From the NCBI RefSeq assembly GCF_900497805.2, contig NW_020954550.1, forward strand, positions 34,379,078 to 34,443,077: a DNA stretch of 64,000 nt, written 5' to 3'. The notes below the pieces were generated by a model. That model was not told the origin of the DNA and ran no database searches. It saw only the letters and a program-made list of their open reading frames with translations. Shown here in pieces: positions 31,860 through 42,204 of the stretch (within the stretch, counting starts at the first letter, position 1; the number at the start of each line of letters is the position of its first letter). This DNA comes from Vombatus ursinus (Eukaryota; Chordata; Mammalia; Diprotodontia; Vombatidae). The translations under genes and the position numbers were made by a program.

Positions 31860-32210
31860 TGAGGGAGACATTTGGGAACAGGTATCCATCATATCACTAA
31901 GGACTAACAACCAATTATCCTCTTATTCATATATGGATTTGACTGTTGCCTACTTGGTTAAAGAATTCTTCCTCTAGTTATAGAAGTGAGAACTAGTTGT
32001 TCACTCTATTACATCAGGAGTTTGTCTCTTCCAAAAAAAGTCTTCTTTATTTCTTCTTGGATTTCTTCTTTATTGGTCTTCATTTGACTTCAGAACTTTG
32101 AATTGTGCTATTTATTTAATAAAAAGAGGTTCTTTAGTTGCAGTGATTTTTTTCCATTTGGCCATTCAGGGAAGCAAATTGTCCCAAAATGTAGCCCTCT
32201 ATATTACATT
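31860..32210. other. Unassigned sequence
   Basis: No gene or repeat recognised. Confidence 0.4.
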
Positions 32211-32214
32211 ACAA

Positions 32215-32335
32215 TGTCATGAATCTGGACTTGGTGTTAAAAAGATATGGACACTAATCCAACAATTACTAGCTATGGGGATCTTGGGCAAGGTAATTAC
32301 AATCTATATGTCTTTATACAACTCAGTAGGATTTA
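32215..32335 (+). mobile_element. MIR-type SINE fragment
   Basis: 'gtcatgaatctggacttggt', 'ctatggggatcttgggcaag' mark a head and core. The tail is lost. Confidence 0.5.
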
Positions 32336-32474
32336 TTGACTAAGCCTGGATGGATTGGGATCTGCTAGTAAAGGGAGTTTCCATTCTAGGGAATTGCCTA
32401 TGCTAATGAGATAATAGAATTAATAATACCTTTGGAGCAAAATACTGTTATATAATGACATAATGGATTATGTT

Positions 32475-32720
32475 GTTATTGTTGTTTGTCCTTTGTTCTC
32501 ATAGAGGACCTATGATATCATGATTGTATCTTGACTTGTGTATGAATTCAATCTGAGTGAGGCAGAGCTGCACAAAGTCATCCAGATTGTGTTATCTGTC
32601 CTCTGCACATTGTAAAATATTGGAGTTCCCGAATTTGACATGGACAGCACAAAGTGTACTATACTCAATACCCATCATTGGATGTCACAATGAGTTTCTA
32701 TCTTGAGCTTTCATAGACAC
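32475..32720 (-). mobile_element. Unnamed repeat with RTE-like (GTT)n edge
   Basis: It begins 'gttgttattgttgtttgtcc', then 'tttgttctcatagaggacct' and 'gagtgaggcagagctgcaca'. I recognise this text as a common marsupial interspersed repeat but cannot name it. The (GTT)n start looks like the complement of an RTE-type (AAC)n tail, which suggests minus orientation. Confidence 0.5.
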
Positions 32721-32764
32721 TTACTTCCCAAAAGCAAAAATATTTAAGTAACTTACTGCAGAAG

Positions 32765-32815
32765 GTTCTTACATATAGTAGTTACTTAATAAATGGTTGT
32801 TACAATAGTTATGGT
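32765..32815 (+). mobile_element. L2 LINE 3' tip
   Basis: 'ttcttacatatagtagttac' and 'ttaataaatggttgtt' are the last bases of an L2. Confidence 0.5.
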
Positions 32816-32953
32816 CCTGATTTTGTTCCCATGGTCCCTGGTGATTCAAGATAAGAAGAAAAGAAAAGAAAAGTTACCAGTTGAATCCCATAATTATTTC
32901 ACCTGGACATTATGCCATTTGGAATTACTTGTATCACTGGTATTGTTTTAGCT

Positions 32954-33140
32954 CAGGGGTGAGGAACCTGTAGCCCTGAGGCCACATGTGGGTGTGGCCT
33001 TTTGAGTGAGTCCAAGTTTTACAGAACAAATACTTTTAATAAGGGGATTTGTTCTGTGAAGTTTGGACTCAGTCAAAGGGCTGCACTTGAGGATGTAGAG
33101 GGCCACATGTGGCATTGAGGATGTAGGCTCCCCACCCCTG
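32954..33140. mobile_element. Palindromic hAT-type MITE, copy 1
   Basis: The 187-base element starts 'caggggtgaggaacctgtag' and ends with its complement 'tgtaggctccccacccctg'. The arms stay complementary almost to the centre ('tttacagaacaaat' against 'atttgttctgtgaa'). Flanks 'ttttagct' (32946-32953) and 'ttttaacc' (33141-33148) agree at 6 of 8 bases, the 8-bp duplication typical of hAT elements. It has no coding capacity. Confidence 0.85.
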
Positions 33141-33249
33141 TTTTAACCACCTTCAGTTGTCCCTGGGAATAAAGATGGGTGAATCAATCTGTCTCAGATA
33201 AGCCAACCAGTGCATATTTGGAAGTCAGATATCAATTCAAACCAGTGAC

Positions 33250-33700
33250 TTAAAGAATTTCAGAACTAGAAAATATCATAAATATCATACAATGCAAGCA
33301 GTTCATTTCATTGAAGAAACAAGTGAGATCCCAAGAGACTAAGTTATTAGAAAAAAAATCATACACCATTAGACAGTCAGGAGAAGTAGTCAGGTCTTTT
33401 TTTTGTTTGGTTATGTTTGATTCTTTGTGATTCCATTTGGGGTTTCCTTGGCAAAGATACTGGAGAGGTTTGCCATTTTCTTCTCCAGCTCATTTTACAG
33501 ATGAGGAGACTGAAGCAAACAAGGTAAAGTGATTTACCCAGGGTCACATTAGCTAGTAAGTATCTGAAACTAAATTTGAAGTTGGGAATATGAGTCTTCC
33601 TGACTCCAGGCCTAGCACTCTATCCACTGCACTATTTAGCTGCCTAGTAGTAAGGTCTGCTGATAGCTATTCTAATACTCTCCATTTCACAAAGACAGAA
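33250..33700 (-). mobile_element. MIR-type SINE with L3-like tail, split by Mar1
   Basis: The left part shows 'agaatttcagaactagaaaa' and 'aagaaacaagtgagatccca'; the right part after the inserted SINE shows 'aaggtctgctgatagctatt'. Diverged. Confidence 0.55.
33398..33645 (-). mobile_element. Mar1/THER2-type CORE-SINE with RTE tail
   Basis: The tail in reverse ('gattctttgtgattccattt', 'cttggcaaagatactggaga') leads to the core ('tttacccagggtcacattag') and head ('tatccactgcactatttagc'). Duplication 'agtagtcaggtct' (33385-33397) against 'agtagtaaggtct' (33646-33658), 12 of 13 identical. Confidence 0.9.
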
Positions 33701-34350
33701 TCCCTATTCCATCAATACTCTCTTCACTAATCTCCCCACCATTTTCATTTATTATATGGAGGTAACATAAATTTATAAAAGTTTTCAATATCTCACTTTT
33801 CTTCTAAGACAACTTAGCTTTGAGTTGCCATCAATTTTTGCTCTCCTCTCTTTCTATACTTTCTTCCCACTATCATTAATGCCTGTCCTTTCATGTTCTA
33901 ACTTTTGACTGATCATTGATCTAAACTGTAGTGTTTTTGTGATTGTGCAATTTGCTCATTGCTAGCCAATCAATCCAATATAATCCAATCAATCTAAAGA
34001 CAATTCTACTTAGAGTCACATTGACCCTTCTTAAAAAAACTTTACTTTTCCACATTGTGTCTATTTCATTCACCTATAGCTGCAAGGACTTCTCTTACCC
34101 TGCATCTATCTCAGTCATCTTTCTCTACCCTATAGAGAAACAGGATCTATCTTGTAGCTCTCATCTTGTTTTATCTTGTAGATAGACACTCAGAACCAAA
34201 CTAACTTTTTAAAAAAAAATAATTCCTTTCTCTTGTTCTACTTTTACATCTAATCTTCTGCTATCCCCTTAACCTAAAATTTTCACAATGAATAATTTAG
34301 AATCTCTCCCTTTTCCAGAGCACATTAGAAATGTACTTTTTTTCTTTAGA
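33701..34350. other. Unassigned pyrimidine-rich sequence
   Basis: C- and T-rich style similar to L2 internal sequence, without a diagnostic segment. The 80-codon frame at 33943-34185 has no domain. Confidence 0.35.
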
Positions 34351-34354
34351 AGTC

Positions 34355-34535
34355 ATAGGAGCATTGACTTAAAGCATTGAAACTTCAGAGAACATATAGT
34401 AAACTCTCTTGGTCTACAGAAGAACAAACTGAGTCCCAAAGTCATCAAAAGACTTATCCAAAGTCACAGAAGTTAAAATTAGCAAAGTCAACACATGAAT
34501 CCATGTCTTCTGACTCCAGACATAGGATTCAGTGG
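34355..34535 (-). mobile_element. MIR-type SINE with L3-like tail
   Basis: 'gaagaacaaactgagtccca', 'gacttatccaaagtcacaga', 'atccatgtcttctgactcca', then a head 'aggattcagtggtttt'. Confidence 0.65.
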
Positions 34536-34539
34536 TTTT

Positions 34540-34705
34540 CCTGAATTTGGAATCAACTCCTGCTCTTTCATGTGATACCTATGTAACCTCAGGCAAATCA
34601 CTTCAACTCTCCAGGCACCAGATCTCTCATTGGTACAATGAAAGTGTGGGACTAGATATCTCTAAGTGTCCTCCAGTTTTAAATTTATGACCTTGTGATG
34701 CGATA
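34540..34705 (+). mobile_element. MIR-type SINE with L3-like tail
   Basis: 'aacctcaggcaaatcacttc', 'ggactagatatctctaagtg', 'ttaaatttatgaccttgtga'. It lies back to back with the preceding SINE of the same type in the opposite orientation. Confidence 0.7.
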
Positions 34706-34724
34706 GACTTCCTGATCTTAAAGC

Positions 34725-34850
34725 AATTGAAACACAGTTATTAGGCACTTCAATATGTGTCCAGTCTTATGCTAGGAGAATACAAAGAGGATCACAAACA
34801 ACCATGGTTCTTGCCTTCCATTTATCATTAGGGAACAGATTCCTACATCA
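34725..34850 (-). mobile_element. L2 LINE 3' end fragment
   Basis: 'ttattaggcacttcaatatg', 'gtccagtcttatgctaggag', 'catggttcttgccttccatt'. Confidence 0.6.
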
Positions 34851-35007
34851 TCTACTCTAATCATACTAGAAAACCCTGTGAATACTCATTTCACCCCTTA
34901 AAGTTCAGCAGCAATAATAGCAACAATAAACCAGTAAGATATGGCAACCATATAGTTCAGAATTCCAAGATAGTCCCTATGTCAAGAAAAGAAAAGACAT
35001 TTTGATG

Positions 35008-35305
35008 AGATAACTAGGTGGCACAGTAGACACCGGACCTAGAGCCAAGATAGACCTGAATTCAAATCCAGCCTCAGACACTTACTAGCTATGTAATTCT
35101 GGGAAAGTCCCTTAACTTCTGTTTGTCTCATTAGTAAAACTGGGGCTAATAGAGCACCTAAAATGGGGATAATAGAGCACCTATTTCCCAGGGTTGGTGT
35201 GAGGATCAAATGAGATAATATCTGTATAAAGCACTTAGCATGGTACTTGACATATAGAAGGTACTATAAAAATGTTAGTTTATTGTTAGTTATTATTATT
35301 ATTAA
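35008..35305 (+). mobile_element. CORE-SINE, Mar1-like head with MIR-like tail
   Basis: The head is 'aactaggtggcacagtagac', 'cagcctcagacacttactag'. The tail is the L2-like type ('gtgaggatcaaatgagataa', 'aagcacttagcatggtactt') and ends in a (TAT)n run. A 23-base tandem duplication lies in the core (35138-35160 and 35161-35183, 21 of 23 identical). Confidence 0.8.
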
Positions 35306-35396
35306 TTGACACTTTGCAAAAGGAATGCCTTTTGTCAGCTTATATGTCCTGATTATTTTTGAAGACTTAAAAATATAGATGATCAGATTGACATTT

Positions 35397-35403
35397 CCCT
35401 CTC

Positions 35404-35435
<32 letters not shown>

Positions 35436-35655
35436 CTTTTTGCTCTCTCTTGTTTCTTTCTCTCTCTTCTTTCCTTCCTTCCTCCTTCCCTCCCTCCCCC
35501 TCTTTTGTCTCTGCCTTCCTTCCTTCTTCCTTCCTTCCTTCCCTCCTTCCTTCCTTCTTTCCTTCCTTCCTTTCTTCCTTCCTTCCTTCCTTCCTTCTTC
35601 CCCTCCCCCTCCTTGCCTCCTTCCTCTTTCTTTTTTCTTTCTCCTCCTTTTGTCA
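35397..35655. repeat. Long (CT)n/(CCTT)n pyrimidine tract
   Basis: About 260 bases almost purely C and T on the plus strand, with CT, CCTT and CTTCC blocks. It accounts for four long frames, including a 181-codon minus frame rich in E-G-R-K repeats. Not coding. Confidence 0.97.
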
Positions 35656-35950
35656 TAAGTGCCAAAAGATGAAATCCTCTCAGACTTGTTATTTTATGGT
35701 TTGTTTCCCCAAGGTCTATAAATGCTTTACTTTCTAATGCTAGATGGAAAAATATTAAATAACCCCTTCGTGAAAATCTGGTAAGAACATTCCACTTGTT
35801 GAATATCATTTGAAAGTTCAGTGAGAAAAGACATATTATGAATCACAGTATTTTTCTATTTTGAAAAAAATTTGCAGTTTCATATATTTATCTGATGTCA
35901 AGGCTCTCATCTGATGGTCTCTGGACATAGTAGCAGGCTTATGCATATGT
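35656..35950. other. Unassigned sequence
   Basis: No gene or repeat recognised. Confidence 0.4.
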
Positions 35951-35954
35951 TTTT

Positions 35955-36220
35955 ATGAATAAAAATAGTTAGCATTTACATAATCCTTTAAGGTTTGCAA
36001 AGTACATTACAAATATTATCTCAGTTAATCTCACAGAAACCCTGGAAAGTAAGTACTGTTATTATCTCTATTGTATAATAAGGAAACCAGGGCAGACAGA
36101 GGTTAAATGACTTGCCCAGGTCCACACTGCTGGTTAGAGTCTGAGACTGGATTTGAACTCAGGTCTTCCTGACTCCAAGTACAGTGCTTTATCCATTGTG
36201 CCACTTAGCCACCTCTAATT
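35955..36220 (-). mobile_element. MIR/THER1-type CORE-SINE
   Basis: Well preserved reverse copy: 'tttaaggtttgcaaagtaca', 'ggttaaatgacttgcccagg', 'tgaactcaggtcttcctgac', head 'tatccattgtgccacttagc'. Confidence 0.85.
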
Positions 36221-36267
36221 ATATGTTTAATATATAATTATGTTATTTTGTTTTGACTATGTGACAT

Positions 36268-36325
36268 ACATTATATATATACTGTACACATGTATGTATA
36301 TGTATGTATACATATACACAGGTGT
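36268..36325. repeat. (TATG)n/(TA)n microsatellite
   Basis: Imperfect 'tgtatgtatatgtatgtata' block. Confidence 0.85.
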
Positions 36326-36840
36326 GTATAACTGCATGGATTGCATACATATGATTAGACTAGTTCTCATTCCAAGAAAGACTGCTGTGCTTTTGTCACT
36401 CAAAATTGTAATGCTGCCCTCAAACTCCCAAAGACTCTGGGCTATATTGTTCATGATCTTGCCAAGGTTAATGATGTCTCTCCTTCTACGGTTAATGGAC
36501 CAGTGATAAAATTACTGCTAATGGTGAATTAGAAGTTAATCTCACTCATTAGAACTAATTAACACAACAGTAGCCCCCTCAGAAAGCACTCCATCTTGAC
36601 AAAATATGATGATGAGCAAACATGGGTCTTGGAGCAAAGAGTAGTAGAATTTTTCACAATCCCCCCCCCCCAAAATCATATTTTTCTTTAATTTGAAAGG
36701 AAAATATCTCCAGTAAATGTAGGAAGTCAGTGAAAATGAGGAAGGTGTGAAAGTTCATGGTCTCATCCTAGAATTGATAACCTGATGAAATCAGCTTAAT
36801 TACTAAATTGCCTGCAATATACTGAGGAGTCACCCAAAGA
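36326..36840. other. Unassigned sequence
   Basis: Contains an 11-base C run (36661-36671). The opposing frames at 36240-36506 (plus) and 36257-36454 (minus) include microsatellite translation and show no domain. Confidence 0.4.
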
Positions 36841-36844
36841 ATCA

Positions 36845-36900
36845 CAGGTATAGGGAGAATAGGGAGTAAGTGTTTATTAGCCACCTACTAATTGCCAGAA
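36845..36900 (-). mobile_element. L2 LINE 3' tip
   Basis: 'gtaagtgtttattagccacc' and 'tactaattgccagaag' resemble the reverse L2 terminus. Confidence 0.45.
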
Positions 36901-36914
36901 GGAAGGGAGAAGGA

Positions 36915-37142
36915 AGGGAATAGGTAGTAATACAGTACTGATTATGTGCCAGATTATGCTAAGCAATTTTTGCATTTTAGTCCTCAGAATAGCCCTGTGA
37001 TGTAGTTCCTATTATTGTCCCCATTTTATTGTTGAGGAAACTGAGGCAAAAGGAGATTAAGTGACTTGCCCACAGTCATATAGGCAGTGAGTTTCTGAGA
37101 CTCTTTTTGAACACTCTATCTACTGTTCCAATTAGTTGCCCC
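36915..37142 (-). mobile_element. MIR-type CORE-SINE
   Basis: 'tcctcagaatagccctgtga', 'tgaggaaactgaggcaaaag', 'taagtgacttgcccacagtc' and a damaged head. Confidence 0.75.
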
Positions 37143-38504
37143 CTACCCATAGAACCACCAAATGTGAATTTAGAAAGGATCTTAATGGTCATTTATTATA
37201 ATCTTCCTCCCAATGCAGGAATTCTTCCCACAATTTCCCAGATAGCCATTTAGCCTTAGCTTTAATACTCATAGGTAAGGAGAGCTCTATAATTCACAAG
37301 GAAGCCCAATCTATATGAGGGTTCAAAAGCCCTTCTTTATAAAATTGAATAGAAGGCAGTCTCCCTGTACCTTCTATGCACTTATCCAGGATTAGTTCAT
37401 TTGAAGCTAAACAGAATGAATCTACTCTCTTTTCAATGACAACTTTTCAAATACCTGAAGATGGTTATTATGTCCCTACTTGAAAACATCCCCCCCTCAA
37501 GTTTTCTCTTCTCCAAAAGAGCATTCCTAAACCTACCAACCATTTCTCACACCAATACAGAGCCCAAGCCATCTTGGTAGACCTCATCAGATGACTCAGA
37601 TTATCAATAACTCTTTCAAAGTATGATGCCCAGAGAGCTGGCTGCAAAAGTTCTGATGGAGTGTGGAGTCAAGATGGCAGAGTGAAAGCAGTGACTTGCT
37701 TAAGCTGTCCCCCAAACCCCTACAAATACCTGTGAAAATGACTCTAAACAAATTCTAAAGCAGCAGAACCCACAAAAAGACAGAGTGAAACAAATTTATA
37801 GCTAAAGACAACCTGAATGGTTGATCAGGAAGGTATATCACGCTGGGCTGGGAGAGGATCACAGTTCAAAATGGGCATGTAGGCCACAGTGAACCTGGAG
37901 CAGGGCACAGAACACTGAATCACTGGCAGCTGTGGTAGTTTCCAGAACTCTCAACCCACAAACACCAAAGACAACTTGGAAGGTCAATGGGAAAAGTCTG
38001 TTTCTGTGGTGAGAGAGAAGCTAGGTCTCAACCTCAGTTCCCAAGTGCAGCCTGGGGTGGTGGCTGCCTCCTGAGATTCCAGCCCACAGACTGAGGGGGA
38101 ATCGGGTGACTGATCAGAGGGGGAGTGCAGGGATGTCTTTCCCAGTGCTGAGGCAGGAATCTCTTGCTTTGCCTGTGCTTGGATCTGGGTCACTGTTCTG
38201 AAGGGTGGTCCTGGGGTGAGGAGGAGCACTGGCATGGTAGAGCTTATAGTGGCAATGGAGAGGAACTTGTCTTCACAGTTCCAAGACAGAAAAGAGTGCT
38301 TGTAGTCACTCATAGACCAGAGAACAGGCCAGGAAAGGAGTAAACACTTCACCCCTTATCATATCACCTTGGAAGAACTAAAAATTTACAGGTCCCTAGA
38401 AATATCTCTGAAAACAGGTGAACAAACCCCCAAAGTTTGGGACAGAACATTCTCCACATTGGAAGCAGACTTCTACCTTAAGAAAGAGTTTATAACTCAA
38501 GTAA

Positions 38505-39720
38505 TTGGCTGGGATCATGAGCAAACCTCTTAAGAAGTGTCAGACCATAGAATCTTTTTTTGGTAACAAAGAAGATCAAAACATACAACCAGAAGAAGAC
38601 AACAAAGTCAAAGCTCCTACATCCAAAGACTCCAAGAAAAATATGAATCAGTCCCAGGCCTTGGAAGAGCTCAAAAAGGATTTTGAGAAGCAAGTAAGAG
38701 AAGTAGAAGAAAAACTGGGAAAAGAAATGACAGTGATGCAAGAAAATCATGAAAAACAAGTCAATAGCTTGCTAAAGGAGACCCAAAAAATACTAAAGAA
38801 AATAACACCTTAAAAAAATAGCCTAACCCAAATGGCAAAAGAGGTCCAAAAAGCCAATGAGGAGAAGAATGCCCTAAAAAGCAAAATTGGACAAATGGAA
38901 AAGGAAGTACAAAAGATTGCTGCAGAAAATACTTCCTTAAAAATTAGAATGGAGCAATTGGAAGCTAGTGACTTTATGAGAAATCAAGACACTGTAAAAC
39001 AAATACAAAAGAATGAAAAATTAGAAAACAATGTGAAATATCTCACTGGAAAAACAACTGACCTGGCAAATAGATCCAGGAGAGAGAATCTAAAAATTAT
39101 TGGATTACCTGAAAGCCATGATCAAAAAAAGAGCCTAGACATCATCTTTGAAGAAATTATTGGGGGGCATCTCGGTGGCACAGTGGATAGAGCACTGGCC
39201 CTGAAGTCAGGAGGACCTGAGTTCAAATCCAGCCTCAGACCAAACACTTGACACCTACTAGCTGTGTGACCTTGGGCAAGTCACTTAATCCCGATTGCCT
39301 CATGAAAAAAAAAAAGAAATTATCAAGGAAAACTGCCCTGATATTTTAGAACCAGAGGGCAAAATAGAAAAGGAAAGAATCCATCAACCTCCTCCTGAAA
39401 GAGATCCTCAAAGGAAAACTCCTAGGAATATTGTAGCCAAATTCCAGAGTTCCCAGGTCAAGGAGAAAATATTACAAGCAGCCAGAGAAACAATTCAAGT
39501 ATTGTAGAAACACAATCAGGATAACACAAGATTTAGCAGTCCCTACATTAAGGGACCTCAGGGCATGGAATATAATATTCCAAAGGGCAAAAGAGATAGG
39601 ATGACAACCAAGAATCACCTATCCAGCAAAACTGAGTATAATCCTTTAGGGGAAAAAATGGTCATTCAGTGAAATAGAAGTCTTTCAAGCATTCTTGATG
39701 AAGACCAGAGCTGAATAGAA
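38505..39720 (+). pseudogene. HAL1/L1 ORF1p relic (RNA-binding protein)
   Basis: ORF1p of L1 elements is a trimeric RNA-binding chaperone that packages element RNA. The first open stretch (38505-38813, MAGIMSKPLKK start) holds a charged linker and a heptad-rich coiled coil (LEELKKDFEKQVREVEEKL). One in-frame stop at 38811-38813 separates it from more coiled coil (38832 on) and the start of the RRM-like domain (RRENLKIIGLPE). A SINE then cuts the RRM at 39161. The C-terminal domain follows (ILEPEGKIEKERIHQPPPERD at about 39345 on, then ITQDL and YPAKLSIIL after a frame change near 39500). Not functional. Confidence 0.85.
39161..39313 (+). mobile_element. Mar1-head SINE with poly(A) tail in HAL1
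   Basis: Head 'cggtggcacagtggatagag', 'gtcaggaggacctgagttca'; core 'gtgaccttgggcaagtcact'; then 'gattgcctcatg' and a short poly(A). A perfect 10-base duplication 'aagaaattat' flanks it (39151-39160 and 39314-39323). Among the least diverged SINEs in the window, so relatively young. There is no RTE tail. Confidence 0.95.
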
Positions 39721-39910
39721 AATTTGACTTTCCAATACAAGACTCAAGTGGAACATGAAGAGGTAAACAATAAAGAGAAATCATAAGAGACTTATTATTA
39801 AGGTTGAACTGTTTACATTCCTACATGGAAATATGATATTTATAACTCATGAGACCTTTGTCAGTATTAGGGTAGTTGGAGGGAAAAAATTATATGTATG
39901 TATATTTATA

Positions 39911-39929
39911 TAGATAGATNNNNNNNNNN

Positions 39930-39981
<52 letters not shown>
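39911..39981. repeat. (GATA)n array with assembly gap
   Basis: TAGA/GATA tetranucleotides run on both sides of ten N at 39920-39929. The gap lies in HAL1 3' sequence; the true array length is unknown. Confidence 0.95.
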
Positions 39982-39982
<1 letters not shown>

Positions 39983-41300
39983 AGGCACAGGGTGAGTTGA
40001 AGATGAAGGGGTCATATCTGGAGAATAAAATTAAGGGATGAGAGAGAATTATACTGGGAGAAGGAGAAAGGGAGAGGTAGAACAGGGTAAATTATCTCAC
40101 AAAAAGCAAAAAAGAAAAGGCTCTTATAGTGGAGGGGAAACAGGGGAAGGTGAGAGGGAATGAGTGAATCTTATTCTCATAGGATTTGGCTTAAGGAAGG
40201 AATAACATACACACTCAATTGGGTATGGAAATCTGTCTTACCCTACAGGAAAATAGGGGGAGAAGGGGACAAGAGTGCAGGTTAATGAGAGAGAGGACGG
40301 CAGATTAAGAAAGGGGGTAATCAGAAGCAAACACTTCTGTGGATGGACAGGGTCAAAAGAAAGAATAAATGGGGGGTGGGATAGGATTAAGAGAAATAGA
40401 ATTAGTTTTTCTCAACATGACTAGTATGGAAATGTTTTACATAACTACACATGCATAAGCTATGTTGAGTTTCTTGCCTTTTCAATGAGGGTGGGTGGGG
40501 AAGGAGGAAGGGAGAAAATTTGGAACCCAAAGTTTTAAAAACACATGTTTAAGAGAAATGTTTTCACGTGCAACTGGGAAATAAGAAATACAGGAAATGG
40601 GGTACAGAAATCTATGCTGCCCTACAGGAAAACAAAAGGGGATAAAAGAAGGAGGGGGAGAGATAGAAGGGAGGGCAGACTAGGTGAAGGGATCAGAATG
40701 CATGCCATCTTGAGATGGGGGGAGGGGTGAGATGGGGTGAAAATTTGGAACTCAAAATCTTGTGGAAGTAAACGTTGAAAACTAAAAAAAAAATAAATTT
40801 GAAAAAAGCAAAAAAGCAATAACAAAAAAGTTTCATTAGAGCCTGATTTTTGTACAGTACAATAGGGTTATCCTTTCCTTTGACCTAAACACTGCATTTC
40901 AAATTATTACAAGGAAAATTTTCATTAGATTTCTTTTTTTATCAAATGAATCATCTCGAGATTATGGTTAGCTAACATCTCCAATTCTGTTTTGTGTGTC
41001 ATGTTATCAACCCAGGACTCTACTATCATGTGTTTCTGCAGTTGCTTTTTGAAACTAAATTTGTGGTTTAATATTTCAGTCCTGATTCTGAATCCCTCTT
41101 CTGCCACCTGACATGTTAACAATCTAACCAAGCTATAAATCTCATCCACAAATGTAAAAAAACATGCCACCTATACTTTCCTTTAAGTCCCTGATTAAAA
41201 ATAATAAAAAAAAAACATTGAACAGAATAAGACCAGTGACATGCCATAAGGCATTTTCCTCCAGGATGATACTAACCTATTAATCAAACTATAGCATCAC

Positions 41301-41394
41301 CTAACTTTTTCAAGTCTGTTTACCTCAGTAATTTAGTCAATGTTTCAGTTTCATCATTTACATTTTAAAGAATGTTTTTATATTATTTTTTCTC
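41301..41394. other. Unassigned sequence
   Basis: Short AT-rich spacer between L3 and an L1-type 3' fragment. Confidence 0.4.
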
Positions 41395-41530
41395 ATTTAC
41401 ATGTAAAAGCAATTTTAATGCTCATTTTTAAAATAATTTTTGAGTTGCAAATTCCTTCCCTCCTACCCTCCCTCCACTTACCTCTCCTTGAGAAGGATAC
41501 ATAGCTTTAATATATCATCATTTATATTTG
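41395..41530 (-). mobile_element. L1/HAL1 3' end fragment
   Basis: 'ttcttttacatgtaaaagca'-like and 'ttttgagttgcaaattcctt', 'ctccttgagaaggatacata' mirror the reverse HAL1 3' end at 55.1 kb, but more diverged. Confidence 0.55.
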
Positions 41531-42195
41531 AATTATGTTTATCCCTATACTTGAGTGTTGGAAAATTTGTAGCTAAGATGGTACTCCAATAAAAATGTCA
41601 TGATCTTTTGATAATATCAACATATTATTAATTTAAATAAATCCCCAGTAAATTTCCAACCTAAGTCAACTAACACTTCCCTATTTAAAGTTCTTTTGTA
41701 ACCTATCTGTTGCATATCTCATTGGAAGGAAGTTACTTCCAAGGTCAGAGACCCCAGAAACTTGGGGAGCTGTGGGTAATGTCTATGCATTAGTAATCCT
41801 GCTTCAAGTTTCCACCATCACTTTTTAAGGGAAAGATATATATTTTATTTTTATATGCTATCTTTATAGAGGGCATTGTATTTATCATGTTGATGGGACT
41901 GGCCAGTAATTTTTAAAAAATCAGGATTTGAATTCAGATCTTCCTAACTCCAAGCTTACTGCTCTACCCACTGTGCCACCTAACTATTATTATCCATAGG
42001 TACAAATTGTATTGCTGCTAGAGGTAATAGCTGCCCTCTTGAAAAGATTATTCCCACCAAAGAGATCACATTGCCTTTGAAACATCTTCTGATGATAACA
42101 AAAGGATTACTTAAATTTCCTCTCATAAACTGCATTTCAGGGTTGATTCAGAGATAATGTAAATTATTCTGATGTTATATTCTCAAGTCAAATCA
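41531..42195. other. Mostly unassigned, one SINE head
   Basis: A reverse SINE head and core fragment lies at about 41920-41990 ('atttgaattcagatcttcct', 'tacccactgtgccacctaac'). The rest is unrecognised. Confidence 0.5.
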
Positions 42196-42204
42196 GTGGT
42201 CATA

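Larger units (their letters stand above)
37662..40829 (+). mobile_element. Near-complete HAL1-like element (L1 with ORF1 only)
   Basis: It starts 'tggagtcaagatggcagagt', has an 840-base 5' UTR, a degraded ORF1 (38505-39720) and a purine-rich 3' region that runs straight to the A-rich end 'gttgaaaactaaaaaaaa'. No ORF2 codons for endonuclease or reverse transcriptase are seen, and two other copies in the window share the same layout. That fits the 'half-L1' class, which must borrow L1 reverse transcriptase. A 16-base flank pair (37646-37661 and 40826-40841) agrees at about 11 positions, a weak duplication. A SINE and a GATA array lie inside. Confidence 0.85.
37155..41300 (-). mobile_element. 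L3/CR1 LINE 3' half, split by HAL1
   Basis: The left part (37155-37645) is reverse L3: 'gaaaggatcttaatggtcat', 'tcaaatacctgaagatggtt', 'attatgtccctacttgaaaa'. It stops at the HAL1 5' end. Immediately beyond the HAL1 tail, 40835-41300 resumes in the same order: 'gtacagtacaatagggttat', 'tttgacctaaacactgcatt', 'gatgatactaacctatta'. The continuity across the insertion is inferred from the order of L3 parts. Confidence 0.7.

Noticed and set aside
35264-35809. 181-codon minus-strand open frame rich in E-G-R-K repeats, the longest in the window
   Set aside because: It is the translation of the (CCTT)n tract at 35397-35655 with short unique ends. Simple repeats without stops create such frames.
36240-36506. 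88-codon frame after a microsatellite
   Set aside because: Its N-terminal part is translated from the (TATG)n repeat and an equally long frame lies on the opposite strand.
39911-39981. Regular short repeats that might suggest a repeat-spacer array
   Set aside because: Pure tetranucleotide repeat without spacers; CRISPR arrays do not occur in this type of genome.
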